The position numbers were made by a program, and so were the translations under genes. The notes beneath the pieces were generated by a model, which saw nothing but the letters and a program-made list of their open reading frames with translations, had not been told where the DNA came from and did not search any database. This document shows, piece by piece, positions 1-8,201 of a DNA stretch of 64,000 nucleotides (within the stretch, counting starts at the first letter, position 1; each line of letters begins with the position of its first letter). This DNA is from Bacteroidota bacterium (GTDB taxonomy: Bacteria; Bacteroidota; Bacteroidia; Bacteroidales; FEN-979). Where the stretch lies: positions 45,547 through 109,546 of the forward strand of contig JAPLDJ010000011.1 of assembly GCA_026391805.1 (NCBI GenBank), read 5' to 3'.

Positions 1-1622
1 ATGTATCCTCCAAACACATCCACGACATTCGATGTAGCTACCATTCCGAAAACAGAATCGCTCACATTTGCGACCATCTTGTTGTTGGCTGTGCTTCCGT
101 CGTCGATCCATTGTGCCTCCAGGTAGTTGGTATAGAGGTCCTGGGTTGCTGTGGTTCCGTGGCTTCCGCTCTGTCCGCTCATGATGTCCCAGCCAATATC
201 CTGTCCTGCGACCAGTACATCCCCTCCCCCATTGATAAAGGCTTTCAGCGCAGTGGCTTCCGGATCGGTGAAGGCAGGGAAGGTCCAGGATACGTTGTAA
301 AAAATATCCTTTACCTCGGTAAGAATTGCAGCATGTGATGCCCTGACAAAAAGATCGGATGCCATCACCGCATTGTAGGTGCTTCCGGCGGCCAACAGTC
401 CGTTCACATAAACTGCCTGGTGTTGCTTTGCAATACCATCGCCGGCAGCATTAACCAGCAGGGTATTCACGTTCGACAGAACATAAACAGTAAAATATTT
501 GGTCGGCGCATTCGGATTGTTCACCGATCTCATCTCCAGCGTGTAGGAATAAAATCCAGAAGTATCACCGGGTATGACCTCCAGTTCGAAATCCTTTGCC
601 GTTCCTTTTACAAGGTTCATGGCAACACTGTCGGGATAGGGATTGGCATCCACGGTGAGGTGTGCGCTCCAGTCCGACGGTGCATTTGAAACCAGTTTGA
701 CAATGAATGGCTCACTCCCCGTCAGGTTGCTGTTGGCCTGAAGTGAAAATACAGTACTGGTTGCGGGGTGACCCAGCGCCATTGTGCTGTCGGAGGTTGT
801 GATATCTCCTACGTAAAGGTTCGTTCCGCCGATGGCATCAACAACATCGCCGGAGAGAATTTCCTGGTGGCTTTCGGTAACAAATGCAACCACCTGGCAT
901 TTTGAAACGATGCAGGGAATACTGTTATAATCTGCAGGAACTGTATAAGTGTAAGTTTTCTCCACCAGAGAACCTGTTGTGGTCGTCGTGACTGCATCGC
1001 CCCATTGCCCAGTGATCAGGTAACGCAGCATATGCATATGTTCATAATTGTTGCCTGCGCCGCCACCGGTTTGCGGACCAAAGATATGATCCTGGATCAA
1101 AGCAACGTTGATGTAATTCGTTGTAGTGGCGCTGTTCCCGGTATAGTAAAGCTCAACATGCACAGTAAGTTCGCGGGTTAAACTGTCGAAACCGGAGGTG
1201 ATCCCCACGTTAACCGGCGAAACCTGTCCGAGAATGATGTTTGAAGAATTTGTCCAGTCCCCCCTGCCGAGGGCGGTTATTCCTCCCATGAAAACATGCC
1301 GGTTGACGGTCCCGGAAGGATAGCCTGAGAGGCCTGTCTGCGCTGCAAGCGGATCGCCGAAAGGGGTACGATAGTCAGGCTCACTTCCGCTCGGGACGGC
1401 ATAAGAACCCTGGTGAACGGAAATCACCGCTGCCCTGCCGGGATTGTTGTTAAGGATCGCCTGTGCGATCACATGTCCCTCCGGACAGTACTGGCAATGG
1501 ATCCCGGTATAGTCTTCAAGGACGACATTTTTGTTCAGCGTGTTCGTGGTCACGAGGGTCTGCCCGCTCGCCGCGAAGAAAAAGGCAATAATTAAGGAGA
1601 ATGTGGTAAAAATCTTTTTCAT
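1..1622 (-). CDS. Omp28-related secreted protein (partial, C-terminus beyond window)
   Basis: The reading frame starts at 1622 and stays open to the window edge, so about 540 residues are visible and the C-terminus is missing. The protein begins MKKIFTTFSLIIAFFFAASG, a signal peptide cleaved before a Gln-rich site. A thioredoxin-like stretch follows, with GIHCQYCPEGH (a CxxC pair) near residue 45, as in Omp28-related outer-membrane or secreted proteins of Bacteroidota. The later part looks like beta-rich domains and then a GATase-like segment with GGGDVLVAGQDIGWD. Such proteins usually end in a T9SS sorting domain, which would lie outside this window. The Omp28 family is known, but its biochemical role is not established. 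The family call rests on the CxxC context and overall layout. Confidence 0.7.
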   Translation of the reverse strand, partial: MKKIFTTFSLIIAFFFAASGQTLVTTNTLNKNVVLEDYTGIHCQYCPEGHVIAQAILNNNPGRAAVISVHQGSYAVPSGSEPDYRTPFGDPLAAQTGLSGYPSGTVNRHVFMGGITALGRGDWTNSSNIILGQVSPVNVGITSGFDSLTRELTVHVELYYTGNSATTTNYINVALIQDHIFGPQTGGGAGNNYEHMHMLRYLITGQWGDAVTTTTTGSLVEKTYTYTVPADYNSIPCIVSKCQVVAFVTESHQEILSGDVVDAIGGTNLYVGDITTSDSTMALGHPATSTVFSLQANSNLTGSEPFIVKLVSNAPSDWSAHLTVDANPYPDSVAMNLVKGTAKDFELEVIPGDTSGFYSYTLEMRSVNNPNAPTKYFTVYVLSNVNTLLVNAAGDGIAKQHQAVYVNGLLAAGSTYNAVMASDLFVRASHAAILTEVKDIFYNVSWTFPAFTDPEATALKAFINGGGDVLVAGQDIGWDIMSGQSGSHGTTATQDLYTNYLEAQWIDDGSTANNKMVANVSDSVFGMVATSNVVDVFGGY

Positions 1623-1656
1623 GGTGAAGGATTTTGATTTCAGTTTAGATTCATGA

Positions 1657-1664
1657 CAAAAGTA
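1657..1664 (-). promoter_or_regulatory. Bacteroidota -7 box (TACTTTTG) for the Omp28-like gene
   Basis: On the minus strand TACTTTTG matches the TAnnTTTG consensus, 35 nt upstream of the start codon at 1622. No clear -33 TTG was found at the usual spacing. Confidence 0.45.
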
Positions 1665-1708
1665 CAATTATTCATCAACCGTCGGACTGATGGAATTCCA
1701 ATTTTTAC

Positions 1709-1716
1709 TAACTTTG
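1709..1716 (+). promoter_or_regulatory. -7 box (TAACTTTG) for purB
   Basis: TAACTTTG fits TAnnTTTG and lies 51 nt upstream of the purB start. It is the only match on this strand in the gap. Confidence 0.45.
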
Positions 1717-1767
1717 ATTACTTTTAAAAGCGAACAGTGAATACTGAACAAATAACAACTAACAGCT

Positions 1768-3117
1768 ATGGCGAGTTCTTTGGATGCAATCTCCCCCATT
1801 GACGGACGCTACCGGAAAGTGACGGAGCCGCTGGCGGCTTTTTTTTCCGAATCCGCGGTCATCCGTTACCGTATCCTTGTGGAAGTGGAATATTTCATCT
1901 CCCTTTGTTCGATTCCTCTTCCGCAACTGAAAGGATTCAATAAGAAGTTCTTCCCGGAACTGAGGTCGCTTTACAAGCAATTCCAGCCGGAATATGCTGT
2001 CAGGGTAAAGGAAATCGAAAAGATTACAAACCATGATGTGAAAGCCATTGAATACATCCTGCGGGAGAAATTCGATGAGTTCGGGATCGGTCAGTACAAG
2101 GAATTCATTCATTTCGGGCTGACATCGCAGGACATCAACAACACGGCGTTTCCGCTTGCGCTGAAAGAGGCTTTCCTTGATGTTTACAAGCCGATGCTGG
2201 ACGAGATCCTCGCAGTGCTGAAGCAGAAAAGCAAAGAATGGAAAAAGGTTCCGATGCTGGCGCGTACGCACGGGCAGCCGGCATCGCCCACCACGATCGG
2301 GAAAGAACTGTATGTTTTTGCAGAGCGGCTGGAAAAGCAGATGAACCTGCTGGAGACGATCCCTTCTTCGGCAAAATTCGGCGGGGCCACCGGAAATTTC
2401 AATGCCCACCATGTGGCGTATCCTTCCATCGACTGGATCGGGTTTGCGGACAAGTTTGTGCAGGAATCGCTGGGACTTGAGCGGTCGACCACTACCACCC
2501 AGATCGAGCATTACGACAATCTGGCCGCCCTGTTCGATAACCTGAAACGGATCAACACCATCCTGATCGATTTTTCAAGGGATATCTGGACCTACATCTC
2601 GATGGATTATTTCCGGCAGAAGGTAAAAAAGAGTGAAGTCGGCTCATCAGCCATGCCACACAAGGTGAACCCGATCGATTTTGAGAATGCGGAGGGAAAC
2701 CTCGGGATGGCCAATGCCATCTTTGAACACCTGTCGGCCAAGCTGCCGGTATCGCGCCTGCAGCGCGACCTTACCGATTCCACCGTGATCCGGAATACAG
2801 GAGTGCCACTGGCCCATTCGGTGATCGCCTTCCGTTCGCTGCTCAAGGGCATCGACAAGCTGATCCTTCATGAAGAAAAGATGGAAAAGGACCTTGACGA
2901 GAACTGGGCCGTGGTTTCAGAAGCCATCCAGACCATCCTCAGGCGGGAGAATTACCCTGACCCCTTCGAAGCACTGAAAGGGCTGACCCGTGGAAAATCG
3001 AAAATCGATAAAAAGATGCTGCATAAATTCATCGACGGACTCGACGTTCCCGTCAAAATAAAAAATGAATTAAAGAAGATCACACCGGCCAACTATACCG
3101 GGATCATCCCGTTCTGA
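1768..3117 (+). CDS. purB: Adenylosuccinate lyase
   Basis: This 449-residue cytoplasmic enzyme of the fumarase/aspartase superfamily cleaves SAICAR and adenylosuccinate, releasing fumarate, in purine synthesis. The N-terminus (SLDAISPIDGRYR) is typical of the E. coli-type PurB subgroup. TSQDINNTA near residue 115 is the conserved region 1, and GSSAMPHKVNPIDFENAEGN near residue 295 is the superfamily signature with the catalytic serine loop. Length matches the family (about 450). The gene stands alone behind its own -7 box and is followed by a word-repeat array. No abnormality is seen. Confidence 0.97.
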   Translation: MASSLDAISPIDGRYRKVTEPLAAFFSESAVIRYRILVEVEYFISLCSIPLPQLKGFNKKFFPELRSLYKQFQPEYAVRVKEIEKITNHDVKAIEYILREKFDEFGIGQYKEFIHFGLTSQDINNTAFPLALKEAFLDVYKPMLDEILAVLKQKSKEWKKVPMLARTHGQPASPTTIGKELYVFAERLEKQMNLLETIPSSAKFGGATGNFNAHHVAYPSIDWIGFADKFVQESLGLERSTTTTQIEHYDNLAALFDNLKRINTILIDFSRDIWTYISMDYFRQKVKKSEVGSSAMPHKVNPIDFENAEGNLGMANAIFEHLSAKLPVSRLQRDLTDSTVIRNTGVPLAHSVIAFRSLLKGIDKLILHEEKMEKDLDENWAVVSEAIQTILRRENYPDPFEALKGLTRGKSKIDKKMLHKFIDGLDVPVKIKNELKKITPANYTGIIPF

Positions 3118-3139
3118 TTCAGAAGTATCTTTACATATT

Positions 3140-3236
3140 TGATAAGCGATAAGCGATAAGCGATAGGCGATAGGCGATAGGCGATAGGCGATAAGCGAAA
3201 AGCGAAAAGCGAAAAGCGAAAAGTGAAAAGTCAAAA
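3140..3236 (+). repeat. Word array GCGATAA / GCGATAGG / GCGAAAA
   Basis: About twelve tandem copies of a 7-8 bp word drift from GCGATAA through GCGATAGG to GCGAAAA. The array begins 23 nt after the purB stop and fills the spacer up to the next gene. Read on the minus strand it would encode hydrophobic repeats (FSLFAFR, YRLSLIA), so open frames there are artefacts. Confidence 0.9.
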
Positions 3237-3259
3237 AAATTAATACAGGCATAGGAAGG

Positions 3260-4132
3260 ATGAAAGTCAGTGGCTTCACCATTGTCAGAAATGCCATTAA
3301 ATACGATTACCCGGTGGTGGAGTCGATCTGCTCGATCCTTCCCCTGTGCGACGAAATGGTTGTTGCCGTTGGAAATTCTGATGACGGCACACGGGTGCTG
3401 GTGGAATCGATTGGTTCTGACAAGATCCGGATCCTCGATACCGTGTGGGACGAATCGCTGCGGAAAGGAGGCGAGGTCCTTGCCGTCGAAACAAACAAGG
3501 CCTTTGATGCCATTTCCCCCGAAAGCACATGGGCCGTTTACATCCAGGCCGACGAGGTTTTGCATGAAGCATCTTATGAAATTTTGCGAAAGGCAATGGA
3601 AACCCGTAAAGATCATCCTGAAGTAGAAGGCTTTGTTTTTGATTACCGGCACTTCTTCGGTTCGTATGATTTCATCGCCGATTCACGCGACTGGTACCGG
3701 CGGGAAGTCCGGATCATCAGGAACAACAAGGCAATCCGCTCCTATAAAGATGCACAGGGATTCCGCAGGGAAGGGAAGAAACTTAATGTGAAAACCACCT
3801 GCGCCGTGATGTGCCATTACGGATGGGTCAAGCCTCCTGAATCGATTCGGTCGAAACTGGAATACTTCCATACACTCTGGCACGATAAAGAATGGATGGA
3901 GAAGAACAGGGAGCAGGCGGGTTCGTTTGATTATTCCCAGATCGATTCACTTTCAAGGTTCAATGGAACTCATCCCGAAACCATGAAGAAAAGAATAGCG
4001 GAAAAGAACTGGGAATTCACCTTCGACCCGACAAAGAAAAAGTTCCCGCCAGTCGCAAGAATGTTGCATGCGATTGAGAAGGTGACAGGCTGGAGGGTTG
4101 GGGAGTACAAGAATTATAAAATAGCGAAGTAG
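3260..4132 (+). CDS. Glycosyltransferase, family 2-like
   Basis: This 290-residue cytoplasmic protein resembles GT-A fold (family 2) glycosyltransferases. It begins VSGFTIVRNAIKYDYPVVESI, as in the 'TIVRN' subgroup. AVGNSDDGT near residue 37 and a modified acidic motif, QADEV near residue 98 (in place of DxD), would form the nucleotide-sugar site. Residues 130-200 contain DWYRREVRI and MCHYGWVK, which also occur in this subgroup. Donor and acceptor cannot be inferred. The last codons (ATA GCG AAG TAG) are part of the downstream word array, so the stop codon lies in repeat DNA. Confidence 0.75.
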   Translation: MKVSGFTIVRNAIKYDYPVVESICSILPLCDEMVVAVGNSDDGTRVLVESIGSDKIRILDTVWDESLRKGGEVLAVETNKAFDAISPESTWAVYIQADEVLHEASYEILRKAMETRKDHPEVEGFVFDYRHFFGSYDFIADSRDWYRREVRIIRNNKAIRSYKDAQGFRREGKKLNVKTTCAVMCHYGWVKPPESIRSKLEYFHTLWHDKEWMEKNREQAGSFDYSQIDSLSRFNGTHPETMKKRIAEKNWEFTFDPTKKKFPPVARMLHAIEKVTGWRVGEYKNYKIAK

Positions 4133-4295
4133 CGAAATAGCGAAAAGTCATATGTCATATGTCATATGTCATAAGGTCTCAAAGTTTGTCTGTGACTAAT
4201 CCCTGCCTGCGGCAGGCAGGTGTGAAAATCTGTGGAATCTGTGGTGAAAAACAAATAGCTAAATCGTGAAATTGAGAAATAGCGAAAGAAAGAAC
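4120..4295 (+). repeat. Composite 3'-end array: GCGAAA, GTCATAT, CCTGCCTGC hairpin, TGTGG, GCGAAA modules
   Basis: The array starts inside the glycosyltransferase gene's last codons. In order it holds TAGCGAAA words (4120-4146), four GTCATAT words (4147-4173), GTTTGTCTGTGACTAATC, a palindromic hairpin CCTGCCTGCGGCAGGCAGG (about 4202-4220), then AATCTGTGG words and AAATAGCGAAA again. The same order and strand recur after the comB-like gene at 22845-22995. Confidence 0.9.
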
Positions 4296-4353
4296 TTTAC
4301 AAACTTTATAAACTAAACCCCTTATTTCATAAACATTTTAGGGATAATCTTCT

Positions 4354-4361
4354 TAAATTTG
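4354..4361 (+). promoter_or_regulatory. -7 box (TAAATTTG) upstream of the DUF5606 gene
   Basis: TAAATTTG matches TAnnTTTG 16 nt before the start codon. It probably also drives pyrK, which follows after 41 nt. Confidence 0.45.
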
Positions 4362-4377
4362 TAAAAAATATCACTCT

Positions 4378-4938
4378 ATGGATCTAAGTAAGATTTTATC
4401 GATCTCGGGTAAGCACGGATTGTTTAAGGTTGTTTCGCAGCTGAAGAATGCAGTCCTTGTTGAATCAATCATTGACCAGAAAAGGTTTCCGGCATTCGCA
4501 CATGAGAAGATCAGCTCGCTGGAAGAGATCGCTGTGTTTACTGCAACGGAAGACAAGCCGCTGAAGGATATCCTGAAGGCCATGTACGAGAAGCAGGAAG
4601 GGAAACCTGGCCCCGATGTAAAATCAGACAATAAGGTACTGCAGGCATTTTTCCAGGAAGTGGTTCCGGATTATGACACGGAAAGGGTTTACGTTTCCGA
4701 CATCCGGAAGATCATTGGCTGGTATAATCTCCTGGCAGAAAATAATCTGCTCGATTTTACCGAAAAAGAGGAGGGAAAAGCGGAAGAAAAAGCACCGGAA
4801 CCGGCCGAAACTGCAGAAGAACCTGTGAAGGAGAGTCCAAAGAAAAGGAAAGCTGCAGAAGTAAAGGAAGAAACGAGTGAACCGGAGAAGAAGAAAGCGC
4901 CTGCTGCAAAGAAAAAATCTAAACCGGATCAGTCATAA
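4378..4938 (+). CDS. DUF5606 domain protein
   Basis: This 186-residue protein has an N-terminal domain of about 130 residues (LSKILSISGKHGLFKVVSQ) that I recognise as the Bacteroidota-specific DUF5606 family. A low-complexity tail follows, rich in Lys, Glu, Pro and Ala (residues 137-186), which is probably disordered. No signal peptide or catalytic motif is seen, so a cytoplasmic location is likely. Function is unknown. The gene lies 41 nt upstream of pyrK on the same strand, which could mean co-transcription, but nothing in the protein suggests a role in pyrimidine synthesis. Confidence 0.75.
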   Translation: MDLSKILSISGKHGLFKVVSQLKNAVLVESIIDQKRFPAFAHEKISSLEEIAVFTATEDKPLKDILKAMYEKQEGKPGPDVKSDNKVLQAFFQEVVPDYDTERVYVSDIRKIIGWYNLLAENNLLDFTEKEEGKAEEKAPEPAETAEEPVKESPKKRKAAEVKEETSEPEKKKAPAAKKKSKPDQS

Positions 4939-4979
4939 ATTATCCCGGGAATAAATTCCAGCCATAATAACCAACGTAG

Positions 4980-5753
4980 ATGAGCGTCAAGAAGCTCCTT
5001 CACGACCTCGTTGTCCTGAAGAATGAACACCTGAACCGACGGCATTTTGTTTTGGAGTTGAAAGCTCCGGAACCCCTGCCGGAAATTCTTCCGGGGCAGT
5101 TTGTTCAGGTGCTGGTGGAGGATTCTCCAACAACTTTTTTACGGCGTCCTTTTTCGATCCACGGATATGATCCTGCAAACAATACTTTCCAGCTCCTGAT
5201 CCAGATCAAAGGCAAAGGAACACATCATCTTTCCCTTTTAAAAGAAGGAGACAAGCTGAACGTGATGTATCCGCTGGGTAATTCATTTTCATTTCCCGGC
5301 GGGAAGAATGTGCTGCTTGTTGGCGGCGGCTGCGGGGTTGCACCCCTCCTGTTCCTGGGACAATGGCTGAAAGCCGCGGGGGTGAATGTCACACTCCTTA
5401 CCGGCTGGAAACGAAAAGAAGATATTTTCGAAGAAGAGGCTTACCGTGCCTGTGGGGAGCTGCTTGTCACAACCGAAGACGGTTCTGCAGGTGAAAAGGG
5501 AATGGTGACCGGTCATTCAGTATTCAAATCAGGCCGGGCATTTGACCGTATCTATTCCTGCGGCCCCGACCGGATGATGAAAGCCGTAGCACACATCGCC
5601 ACACGGAAAGGCATTGAATGCGAGGTCTCGCTTGAAAACACGATGGCCTGCGGCTTCGGCGTCTGCCTCTGCTGCATCACCCCGACTAATCACGGGAATC
5701 AGCGGGTTTGCATCGAAGGGCCGGTGTTTGATGCCAAGGAACTGGGATGGTAA
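4980..5753 (+). CDS. pyrK: Dihydroorotate dehydrogenase electron-transfer subunit
   Basis: This 257-residue FAD and [2Fe-2S] protein passes electrons from class 1B dihydroorotate dehydrogenase to NAD+. The ferredoxin-reductase-like FAD domain contains RRPFSIHG (residues 55-62). The NAD-binding part contains LLVGGGCGVAPL (residues 112-123). The iron-sulfur cysteines are C224, C229, C232 and C244, with the family spacing x4, x2, x11. The partner pyrD follows on the same strand after 106 nt, and a word array lies between the two cistrons. Confidence 0.95.
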   Translation: MSVKKLLHDLVVLKNEHLNRRHFVLELKAPEPLPEILPGQFVQVLVEDSPTTFLRRPFSIHGYDPANNTFQLLIQIKGKGTHHLSLLKEGDKLNVMYPLGNSFSFPGGKNVLLVGGGCGVAPLLFLGQWLKAAGVNVTLLTGWKRKEDIFEEEAYRACGELLVTTEDGSAGEKGMVTGHSVFKSGRAFDRIYSCGPDRMMKAVAHIATRKGIECEVSLENTMACGFGVCLCCITPTNHGNQRVCIEGPVFDAKELGW

Positions 5754-5755
5754 AA

Positions 5756-5852
5756 GGTTGACAAGTACGAAGTACAAAGTAAGAATGAAGGACAAAGTAT
5801 AAAGTACATATTATGATTGCGTATGACATATGACGTATGACGTCTGACAAAT
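5756..5852 (+). repeat. Word arrays GTACAAA and TATGACG between pyrK and pyrD
   Basis: Degenerate GTACGAA/GTACAAA/GTATAAA words (about 5763-5808) are followed by TATGACA/TATGACG words (about 5822-5846). The array begins within a few bases of the pyrK stop and lies inside a probable operon. Confidence 0.8.
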
Positions 5853-5859
5853 TATAGAA

Positions 5860-6771
5860 ATGACTGACCTCTCAATAAACATCGGCAACCTCAAACTGAA
5901 AAACCCCGTCATGACGGCGTCGGGGACGTTCGGCTACGGGGAGGAGTTCCGGGATTTTATCGACCTGGGGCGGCTGGGAGGGATCGTGGTAAAGGCGGTG
6001 ACCGGGAACAACCGCGATGGCAATGCCTACCCGCGCATGGCGGAAACTCCAGCCGGGATGCTGAATTCGGTCGGACTGCAGAACAAAGGGGTGGATCATT
6101 TTGTAAAGGAGATCTATCCAAAAATAAAGGATTTCGATACCGTCATCATTGTCAATGTATCCGGTTCAACGATTGATGAATATATTGAAGTTGCCGAACG
6201 GATCAATGAGCTGGAGAAGATCCCGGCCATCGAGCTGAACATCTCCTGTCCGAATGTAAAACAGGGCGGAATGGCCTTCGGCACCATTCCTTCCACTGCC
6301 ACGGAAGTCACGGCAGCAGTAAAAAAAGTATATAAAAAAGATCTCATCGTAAAGCTCTCCCCCAACGTAACCTCGATCGGAGAGATGGCAAAAGCTGTTG
6401 TTGACGGTGGTGCCGATATGATCTCCCTCATCAACACCCTGCTCGGGATGGCCATTGATGCCGAAAAGCGGACGCCGGTGCTTTCCACCATCACCGGCGG
6501 ATTGTCAGGCCCAGCCATCAAGCCCGTTGCCCTGCGGATGGTTTACCAGGTTTCAAAAGCAGTAAAGGTTCCTGTTATCGGCATGGGCGGCATCATGAAC
6601 GCTACCGACGCCATCGAGTTCATGCTGGCAGGCGCCTCCGCCGTACAGGTTGGCACCGCCAATTTCATCGATCCGACGGTCACCATGAAGATCATCGATG
6701 GGATTGACGCCTACTGCAGGCTCCATAAAATTGCCGCCGCACGGGATCTGATCTTCGCGTTAAATACGTAA
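5860..6771 (+). CDS. pyrD: Dihydroorotate dehydrogenase, class 1B catalytic subunit
   Basis: This 303-residue FMN-dependent TIM-barrel enzyme oxidises dihydroorotate to orotate in pyrimidine synthesis. [11 protein letters not shown] contains the class 1 catalytic cysteine (C130). ASGTFGYG near residue 20 and [26 protein letters not shown] near the C-terminus are FMN-phosphate motifs. Pairing with pyrK indicates class 1B, an NAD-linked cytoplasmic form that does not need quinone. Length matches the family (about 300-310). Confidence 0.96.
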   Translation: MTDLSINIGNLKLKNPVMTASGTFGYGEEFRDFIDLGRLGGIVVKAVTGNNRDGNAYPRMAETPAGMLNSVGLQNKGVDHFVKEIYPKIKDFDTVIIVNVSGSTIDEYIEVAERINELEKIPAIELNISCPNVKQGGMAFGTIPSTATEVTAAVKKVYKKDLIVKLSPNVTSIGEMAKAVVDGGADMISLINTLLGMAIDAEKRTPVLSTITGGLSGPAIKPVALRMVYQVSKAVKVPVIGMGGIMNATDAIEFMLAGASAVQVGTANFIDPTVTMKIIDGIDAYCRLHKIAAARDLIFALNT

Positions 6772-6800
6772 AAGAAAGGTTAATCTCCGATTTCCTCTTT

Positions 6801-6893
6801 AACCACAATAGACACAATAGAACACATTAGTATTTCACATATTCTATTGTGCCCTAATGTGCCTAATGTGGTGAAAAAGAATTACCATTCTCT
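6801..6893. repeat. Inverted pair of CACAATAG / CACATTAG word arrays
   Basis: The left arm has CACAATAGA, CACAATAGAA, CACATTAG. The right arm has the complementary CTATTGTG, CTAATGTG, CTAATGTGGTG. Together they could form an imperfect stem of about 30 bp. The right end, GTGGTGAAAAAG, resembles the module junction seen in other arrays. Confidence 0.75.
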
Positions 6894-6931
6894 TTAGTTA
6901 AAAACCCTAATTTTATCTTTTTAAAATACAA

Positions 6932-7732
6932 ATGGCCATGATCCTCAATGCAGGCTATGTCCAAACCGATCCACTGTTCGGCCAAAAGGAGAAGAACTTC
7001 GCACAGGTTGAAGACCTTCTTACCAGCGTTAAAGCCGACCTGATCGTTCTTCCTGAATTGTTCGCAACCGGTTACACCTTTACCTCAAAAGATGAGGTCA
7101 GATCGCTGGCCGAAGAAGCGAGTCCCGGGAGTGATACATTTCGATTCCTCAGCCGACTTTCGATTCAAACAGGAGCAATCATTGTAGCAGGATTCATTGA
7201 AAAGGAAGATGATTCCATTTACAATGCCTCGATGATGGTCAGCAACAACGAACTGATTGGCGTTTACCGGAAGATTCATCTTTTCAACAAAGAAAAGCTC
7301 TGGTTCTCACACGGAAACAAACCGCTAAGGACCTGGAAGGTCCGTAATCTCAATATAGGGATGATGATCTGTTTCGACTGGATCTACCCCGAGGTTTGCA
7401 GGTCGCTGGCGCTGCAGGGCGCTGAAGTCATTGCACATCCCTCCAACCTTGTGATGCCTTATTGCCAGGCTGCCATGGTAACCCGCTGCCTCGAAAACCG
7501 GGTCTTTGCAATCACCGCAAACAGGATCGGGAAAGAACAGCGCGGTGATGACCATTTCATCTTCACCGGAGAAAGCCAGATAACTGCACCCGACGGATCG
7601 ATCCTCTCAAAATCCGCTACCTGCAAGACTTCTGTAGAATTTATTCAACTCGACGTTAGCAAGGCTACCGACAAAAAGATCAATCCTTTCAACGACCTGC
7701 TCAACGACCGGAGGCCGGAACTTTATTCGTGA
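6932..7732 (+). CDS. Carbon-nitrogen hydrolase (nitrilase superfamily amidase)
   Basis: This 266-residue cytoplasmic hydrolase has the superfamily triad in order: E42 (LPELFATGY), K114 (YRKIHLF) and C147 (MICFDWIYPE). Enzymes of this branch hydrolyse amides such as omega-amides or other small amides. The substrate is not readable from sequence, though the length and CFDW context suit omega-amidase-like or generic amidase members. It is distinct from the N-carbamoylputrescine amidase at 45.3-46.2 kb. The start may be at 6932 or at the second ATG two codons later. There is no obvious operon partner. Confidence 0.85.
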   Translation: MAMILNAGYVQTDPLFGQKEKNFAQVEDLLTSVKADLIVLPELFATGYTFTSKDEVRSLAEEASPGSDTFRFLSRLSIQTGAIIVAGFIEKEDDSIYNASMMVSNNELIGVYRKIHLFNKEKLWFSHGNKPLRTWKVRNLNIGMMICFDWIYPEVCRSLALQGAEVIAHPSNLVMPYCQAAMVTRCLENRVFAITANRIGKEQRGDDHFIFTGESQITAPDGSILSKSATCKTSVEFIQLDVSKATDKKINPFNDLLNDRRPELYS

Positions 7733-7735
7733 CAA

Positions 7736-7872
7736 ATGACAGGTTACAGGTTACGAGTATCACGCAAAGACCGCAAAGATGAAACGCAAAGTTCGCAAAG
7801 GGATTGATTTCTGGTAGTTACTCTCTGCGTTCTTTTCGAAATTCTTTGCGTTCTTTGCGAGAAACGCACTTT
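7736..7872. repeat. Inverted CGCAAAG word arrays
   Basis: ACAGGTTACAGGTTACG words follow the amidase stop. CACGCAAAGACCGCAAAG and further CGCAAAG words come next (about 7760-7802). After a 25-nt gap there are complementary TCTGCG/TTTGCG words (about 7823-7868). The two arms could pair. Confidence 0.8.
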
Positions 7873-7914
7873 TAAGACAAGTCCCGATGAAATGGCACTA
7901 CTGATAAACCATAT

Positions 7915-8085
7915 TCCCGTGATCCCCATCGGGGATCCATTATTGTAAAAATAACGTTGACCAATATCATCACATCCCTGGAGGGGATGCATAATCCTGC
8001 TATTCCATTATGGATTTCCTACGGAAATTTGATTGTGGCTTTTCTCCGTTCTACTACAAAAATGGATTTCCTGCGGAAATCTTTA
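7915..8085. repeat. Cluster of stem-variable intergenic hairpins
   Basis: Between 7873 and 8201 I see no gene. The stretch holds GATCCCC-ATC-GGGGATC (7921-7937), CATCCC/GGGATG (7973-7989), ATTTCC-TAC-GGAAAT (8014-8028) and GATTTCC-TGC-GGAAATC (8065-8081). Two are flanked by ACAAWAATGG (one on each strand), as is a hairpin at 52.28 kb with a different stem. Confidence 0.75.
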
Positions 8086-8201
8086 CCTCACAATAGTAAT
8101 GGCCTTCAACCAAAAAATAATTAAAAATTCTGTTTCGTGAACCGTGTTCCGAAATCGCTTTTACAACGTAGTGTAGCAATCAAAGAAGATCGGTCAGCAA
8201 A

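Noticed and set aside
1759..2511. 250-codon minus-strand frame inside purB.
   Set aside because: purB is a strong, complete match, and the antisense frame shows codon-complement composition only.
3131..3652. Open frame on the minus strand with repeated hydrophobic motifs (FSLFAFR, YRLSLIAY).
   Set aside because: It is the translation of the GCGATAA/GCGAAAA word array and the antisense of the glycosyltransferase gene. It has no start context or homologue.
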